Origin: CAYQTO01 sp964420455 | GTDB lineage: Bacteria; Sumerlaeota; Sumerlaeia; SLMS01 | Assembly (NCBI GenBank): GCA_964420455.1 | Contig: CAYQTO010000138.1 | Location: 1-10,265 of the forward strand | Direction: 5' to 3' | DNA: 10,265 nucleotides | Shown here: piece by piece, positions 7,497 to 10,265 of the stretch | How the letters are laid out: the number at the start of each line of letters is the position of its first letter | Position numbering within the stretch: the stretch's first letter is position 1 | The notes under the pieces: generated by a model | Databases searched by the model: none | What the model was told of the DNA's origin: nothing | The model's input: only the letters and a program-made list of their open reading frames with translations | Position numbers and translations under genes: made by a program

Positions 7497-10265
7497 ATGA
7501 ATCATGATGGCTGCGTGTCCTTGGCCTCGACTTGCCTGCGGAGAAAGCGTGAGAATTCCCAACTTGATGTTTCCGACAAGAGGCGGAGGAGGCCTGTTCC
7601 CCTGAGCCCGAACACCCCCACCGGGTCCCCCATCGACTGGCTGCGGCATTTGCTTTACCTCACGATGCAGGAGGTGCGTTGGATCCTGCGGGGATGGCGC
7701 TGGCGGGCCCTGGTGCTGGCCACCTTTGCGGCCTCCTACTGGTTCGGGCGGACGGCGACCTTCAGCGAGGGGAGCGTCGCCTGGTTCGCGGGAGCCCGGC
7801 CCGGCATCACCGGGTTTACGGTGGCCTGGGCCGTGGCGGGCCTGATCCTCGGCGTCGAGTCCGTCAGCGGTTGGCAACGCCGTGGGGCGAGCATCCTCCT
7901 CGAGACCCGCCTCCGCCAGCCCCTCGCCTTCCTCCTGTCGCGGGTGGTGGCCATTGCCGTTGCGCTCCTTCCCTTGGCGGCGGTGGCCACTTTTTGGCCG
8001 GCGGTGGGCGCCTGGCGCGCCCAGTATCCCGTCCTTTGGAGCTCCTCGTGGCTCTATCTCGCCATGGTCGCGACCCCGGTGATCCTTGCCGGGGCCTCCG
8101 CGGGTCTGGCGGGCAGGGCCGTATTTACACGCGAGGCCCCCGCTCTCGCCGCCGGCCTTCTCGCCCTCGCCCCCGTGCTGGTCTACCGGTTGGTCGCGGC
8201 CCCCGCCGACGACCTCTTCCTGCGGGCTTCCTTCGCGCTGGGGGTGCTGGTTCCCCCATCAGCGCTCGCCGCAGAGGCCCTCATCGTCCTTGGCGCGGCG
8301 GTCCTCTTTCTCTCGATCTCCCTTGCCGTGTTTCCCATCCGTCCACGGGCGGGTCGGCGGGCCGGTTTCTTCCGCATCCGCCTTGGGCTTACCGGCGCCC
8401 TCGCCCGCACCATGCTCGCCCGGGCGCGCCTCCTCGGGCCGGGACTCGTCGCCCTCGTTCTTCTTGCCGGCGTCACCGGCCTGTCCTCGTGGGCCGAACT
8501 GGCCCGGCGACTCCCCCCCCTCCCCCGCCAGGACGACCTGGCCGCCCGCGTCTCCGCACCTCCCGGAACCGCCCAAGGCTACCTCGCCCCCCTCGAGATC
8601 CGCCACCGGCGCGTCGCCCTCCCCTCCGCCGCAGACGGCGAACCCCTCACCATCACTCTTACCGCCAGCCCCCTCCTCGATGCCCAGGGGGCGGCAGTCC
8701 TCGATTTTGGAAACACCCTCCGTGTGACGGGCGCCCACCTTGGTGACGGCTCCCCGGGGGAAGTCCGCCTCCTCGATCCCACCCGGTTCGGTTTCCCCAC
8801 CGGCCAGGCGATTCTCCACTTCGTGCCTCCGCTGGAACCAGGGCGCGACGTCGAGCTGGCCCTCGCCCTCGAACCCACCGCCCGCGGAGCCCGCGACTGG
8901 TCCCTCGCCTTCCACCCCCGCTTTCACCAGTTCGCCCGCGTCGGTCCCTTCTGGGGCCGCTCCCTTGTGGCGGACTTCACCCAGCGTCGCCTCGAATACT
9001 TCGACCAGCCCTCCTCCTTCGATCTGGTGGTCCCGGAACGCGAGGGCCTCACGTGGCTCGCCGGCTCCGCCCGAGGGACCCTCCTCAACGACGGCACGAT
9101 CCGCCTCGCCCAGCCCTACCCGTCCCTCCCACGCAATCTCGTCGCGGCGAACTTCACCGAATTCGAAGGCTCTGATCCCGACCAGATCGACGTCCGCTTC
9201 CTCCTTCTTCCCGGCCGCGAGGAACTCGGCCGCAATCTCCACGCGATCTACGCCGAACCCCTCAAGCGCCTCGGCCGCCTGTTTGGCACGCCCCCCCAAC
9301 CGATCGTCGTCTACGAAGTCCCCGAAACAAGCCCCGATGATCCCCTCGCCCTTTCCGCCTCCCTCGTCGACGACCTTCGTATCTACCTCCGCGAGTACAA
9401 CCAGGACCGCAGCCCCGGCCGCCGCCAGTTCGCCGACCTGTTTCCCCGCCTCCACGAGGGGATCGTCCGCGATGTCGTCCTGAAGAGTTTCGCCGGCTTT
9501 GAGCAGCCCGAACTCCTCCGCGATGCCTGGATCGACTACCTTCACACCCACGCGCTTGCCCGCGGAAGCCAGCTGACCCCCCTCTATCGCGAGTCCATCC
9601 TTGTCCCCTTCTCCCGCGCGGCCAATGGCAACAAGCCCTTCCTCGTCCAAAGCAAGGAGCAGCGTCACTGGGAGGGCGACGCCTTCGCCTTCGACCGGCT
9701 CGACGAGCCGGACGCCGTCGCCGCCGCCCGCAAGCGTCTCCTTGCCTTCCACCACATCTGCCGCCACGTCGCCGGAGACCGCGCCTACGCCGAGGCCGTG
9801 CGCGTTCTCCTTCAGGAACACCGCGGCGAGGTCCTGACCCTCGACCTCTACCGCCAGGCTCTCGAGGACGCCTCCGGAATGCCTTTTGCCGACCTGTTTG
9901 CCGAATGGCTGACGGAGGGCCTCCTCCCCCGCTACGAGATGACCCGCGCACAAGCCTTCCTTTTCGAGGACGAGGAGACCCGTGACCTCGTCTACCGGAC
10001 GGAGGTGGAACTGGCGAACAAGGGGGCCGGGTCGCTGCCGGTGCCGTGGATTCTTGCCACGGAGGGGGACCCGATCCGCGACGAGGTGGTGATCCCGGCA
10101 GGGGGAACGGCCTCACTTTCGATCCGCTCCATCGACAGGCCGGTGACCTTTGAACTGGACGCGTACAACATGGTGCCCCGGGCGATAGGCTCCGCCGAGC
10201 AGAAACCCCAAGGGGGTGGAGAAGACACCCCCTCGTGGGGTGGTGCACGGGGAGGAGCGCGCTTC
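7497..10265 (+). CDS. ABC-2-type permease fused to a degenerate M1 aminopeptidase-like domain (3' end cut off)
   Basis: In all, 923 codons are visible and the frame is open at the right edge. The N-terminal half looks like an ABC-2 exporter permease. A basic amphipathic start (MQEVRWILRGWRWR, about 57-70) leads into hydrophobic helices at about 71-84, 104-121, 143-167, 184-206, 214-234, 254-280 and 312-330. From about 345 the protein is soluble and follows the M1 layout: an N-terminal beta domain, then HEGIV at 653-657 where HEXXH is expected, then a helical end with LLQEHRGEVLTLDLYRQALEDASG and FAEWLTEGLLPRY. An Ig-like tail covers about 825-895. The second zinc His is Val, no Gly-x-Met-Glu-Asn motif is seen, and the WLNE glutamate region reads AWIDYLH, so peptidase activity is unlikely. 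Permease-M1 fusions are known; the ATPase partner is not in the window. Export or a structural role is inferred. The start is unsure: ATG 7497 has only a weak GGA upstream, while CTG 7602 and ATG 7665 are alternatives. Confidence 0.85.
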   Translation, partial: MNHDGCVSLASTCLRRKRENSQLDVSDKRRRRPVPLSPNTPTGSPIDWLRHLLYLTMQEVRWILRGWRWRALVLATFAASYWFGRTATFSEGSVAWFAGARPGITGFTVAWAVAGLILGVESVSGWQRRGASILLETRLRQPLAFLLSRVVAIAVALLPLAAVATFWPAVGAWRAQYPVLWSSSWLYLAMVATPVILAGASAGLAGRAVFTREAPALAAGLLALAPVLVYRLVAAPADDLFLRASFALGVLVPPSALAAEALIVLGAAVLFLSISLAVFPIRPRAGRRAGFFRIRLGLTGALARTMLARARLLGPGLVALVLLAGVTGLSSWAELARRLPPLPRQDDLAARVSAPPGTAQGYLAPLEIRHRRVALPSAADGEPLTITLTASPLLDAQGAAVLDFGNTLRVTGAHLGDGSPGEVRLLDPTRFGFPTGQAILHFVPPLEPGRDVELALALEPTARGARDWSLAFHPRFHQFARVGPFWGRSLVADFTQRRLEYFDQPSSFDLVVPEREGLTWLAGSARGTLLNDGTIRLAQPYPSLPRNLVAANFTEFEGSDPDQIDVRFLLLPGREELGRNLHAIYAEPLKRLGRLFGTPPQPIVVYEVPETSPDDPLALSASLVDDLRIYLREYNQDRSPGRRQFADLFPRLHEGIVRDVVLKSFAGFEQPELLRDAWIDYLHTHALARGSQLTPLYRESILVPFSRAANGNKPFLVQSKEQRHWEGDAFAFDRLDEPDAVAAARKRLLAFHHICRHVAGDRAYAEAVRVLLQEHRGEVLTLDLYRQALEDASGMPFADLFAEWLTEGLLPRYEMTRAQAFLFEDEETRDLVYRTEVELANKGAGSLPVPWILATEGDPIRDEVVIPAGGTASLSIRSIDRPVTFELDAYNMVPRAIGSAEQKPQGGGEDTPSWGGARGGARF
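7587..7592 (+). promoter_or_regulatory. Strong Shine-Dalgarno-like AGGAGG ahead of an in-frame CTG
   Basis: AGGAGG, at the end of a longer purine run (7581-7592), lies 9 bases before an in-frame CTG at 7602. A start there would give a protein beginning at SPNTPTGSPIDWLRH, close to the first membrane helix as is usual for ABC-2 permeases. The alternative ATG at 7497 adds 35 mostly polar and basic residues. CTG starts are rare, and the run also encodes the RRRR cluster, so this may be coincidence. Confidence 0.35.
10206..10240. repeat. Hairpin-forming inverted repeat in the 3' part of the permease fusion
   Basis: AGGGGGTG (10211-10218) and CACCCCCT (10226-10233) form a perfect 8-bp stem around a 7-base loop. 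Outer arms CCCCA and TGGGG extend it by 5 bp past a two-base bulge. It lies inside the open frame, where the protein turns into a Gly-rich tail. No T-run follows, so it is not an obvious intrinsic terminator. It may be a small palindromic repeat element. Confidence 0.5.

Noticed and set aside
7383..7877. A 164-codon minus-strand open frame across the divergent region.
   Set aside because: It overlaps the start of the permease fusion, is rich in Gly, Pro and Arg, and shows no motif or ribosome site. Accepting it would leave no room for the divergent promoters.
8513..8520. A run of eight C in the permease fusion as a possible frameshift or phase-variation site.
   Set aside because: The frame reads through it without a break and encodes a short Pro-rich linker. 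Such runs are expected in a gene that favours CCC and CTC codons.
7679..8746. A 355-codon plus-strand open frame overlapping the permease fusion.
   Set aside because: It is a different frame of the same strand, very rich in Pro and Arg with no hydrophobic helices, whereas the chosen frame gives membrane helices and M1 motifs.
8259..9953. A 564-codon minus-strand open frame rich in Gly, Glu and Ala.
   Set aside because: It is the codon-aligned complement of the M1-like domain. C-ending sense codons become G-starting antisense codons, which gives the Gly/Glu/Ala bias.
1..10265. A defence, CRISPR, phage or mobile-element system.
   Set aside because: No repeat-spacer pattern, transposase, integrase, nuclease or toxin-antitoxin motif was seen on either strand. 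The three genes are envelope or secreted proteins.

Overview
The window is GC-rich bacterial DNA in which three long genes fill almost all the space. Two of them run off the window edges. GC-rich codons, Sec-type leaders, a secreted protein of about 1,900 residues and Thr-Pro linkers point to a Gram-negative-type environmental bacterium. A candidate phylum such as Sumerlaeota or Hydrogenedentota, or a PVC-group member, would fit, but nothing here is a phylogenetic marker and the assignment is only an impression.

Layout: (1) 1-1544, minus strand: a mechanosensitive channel of the MscS family with a secretory leader and a periplasmic N-terminal domain, cut at its C-terminus by the left edge. 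(2) 1545-1657: a short gap with a GC-rich hairpin and an eight-base C run directly before the channel start. (3) 1658-7348, minus strand: a very large secreted subtilisin-like (S8) protease. It has a duplicated propeptide-like region, a complete catalytic triad, a TolB/PD40-like beta-propeller, a Thr-Pro linker, a cohesin-like segment, and C-terminal tandem jelly-roll-like modules sharing the motif TFGFWG. (4) 7349-7496: a divergent intergenic region. (5) 7497-10265, plus strand, cut by the right edge: an ABC-2-type permease fused to an M1 aminopeptidase-like domain whose zinc-binding and catalytic motifs are degenerate.

The protease and channel genes are co-directional and 113 bp apart, so they could be cotranscribed, although the hairpin between them could separate them. 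The permease-peptidase gene is divergent from them. All three products belong to the envelope or exterior: osmotic release, extracellular proteolysis or binding, and transport. Nothing in the sequence shows that they work as one system. I found no tRNA, rRNA, CRISPR array, transposase or phage gene. The notable points are domain-level: the duplicated propeptide, the repeated TFGFWG modules and the apparently dead M1 domain on a transporter. Very long open frames on the opposite strands are codon-aligned shadows and are not annotated as genes.
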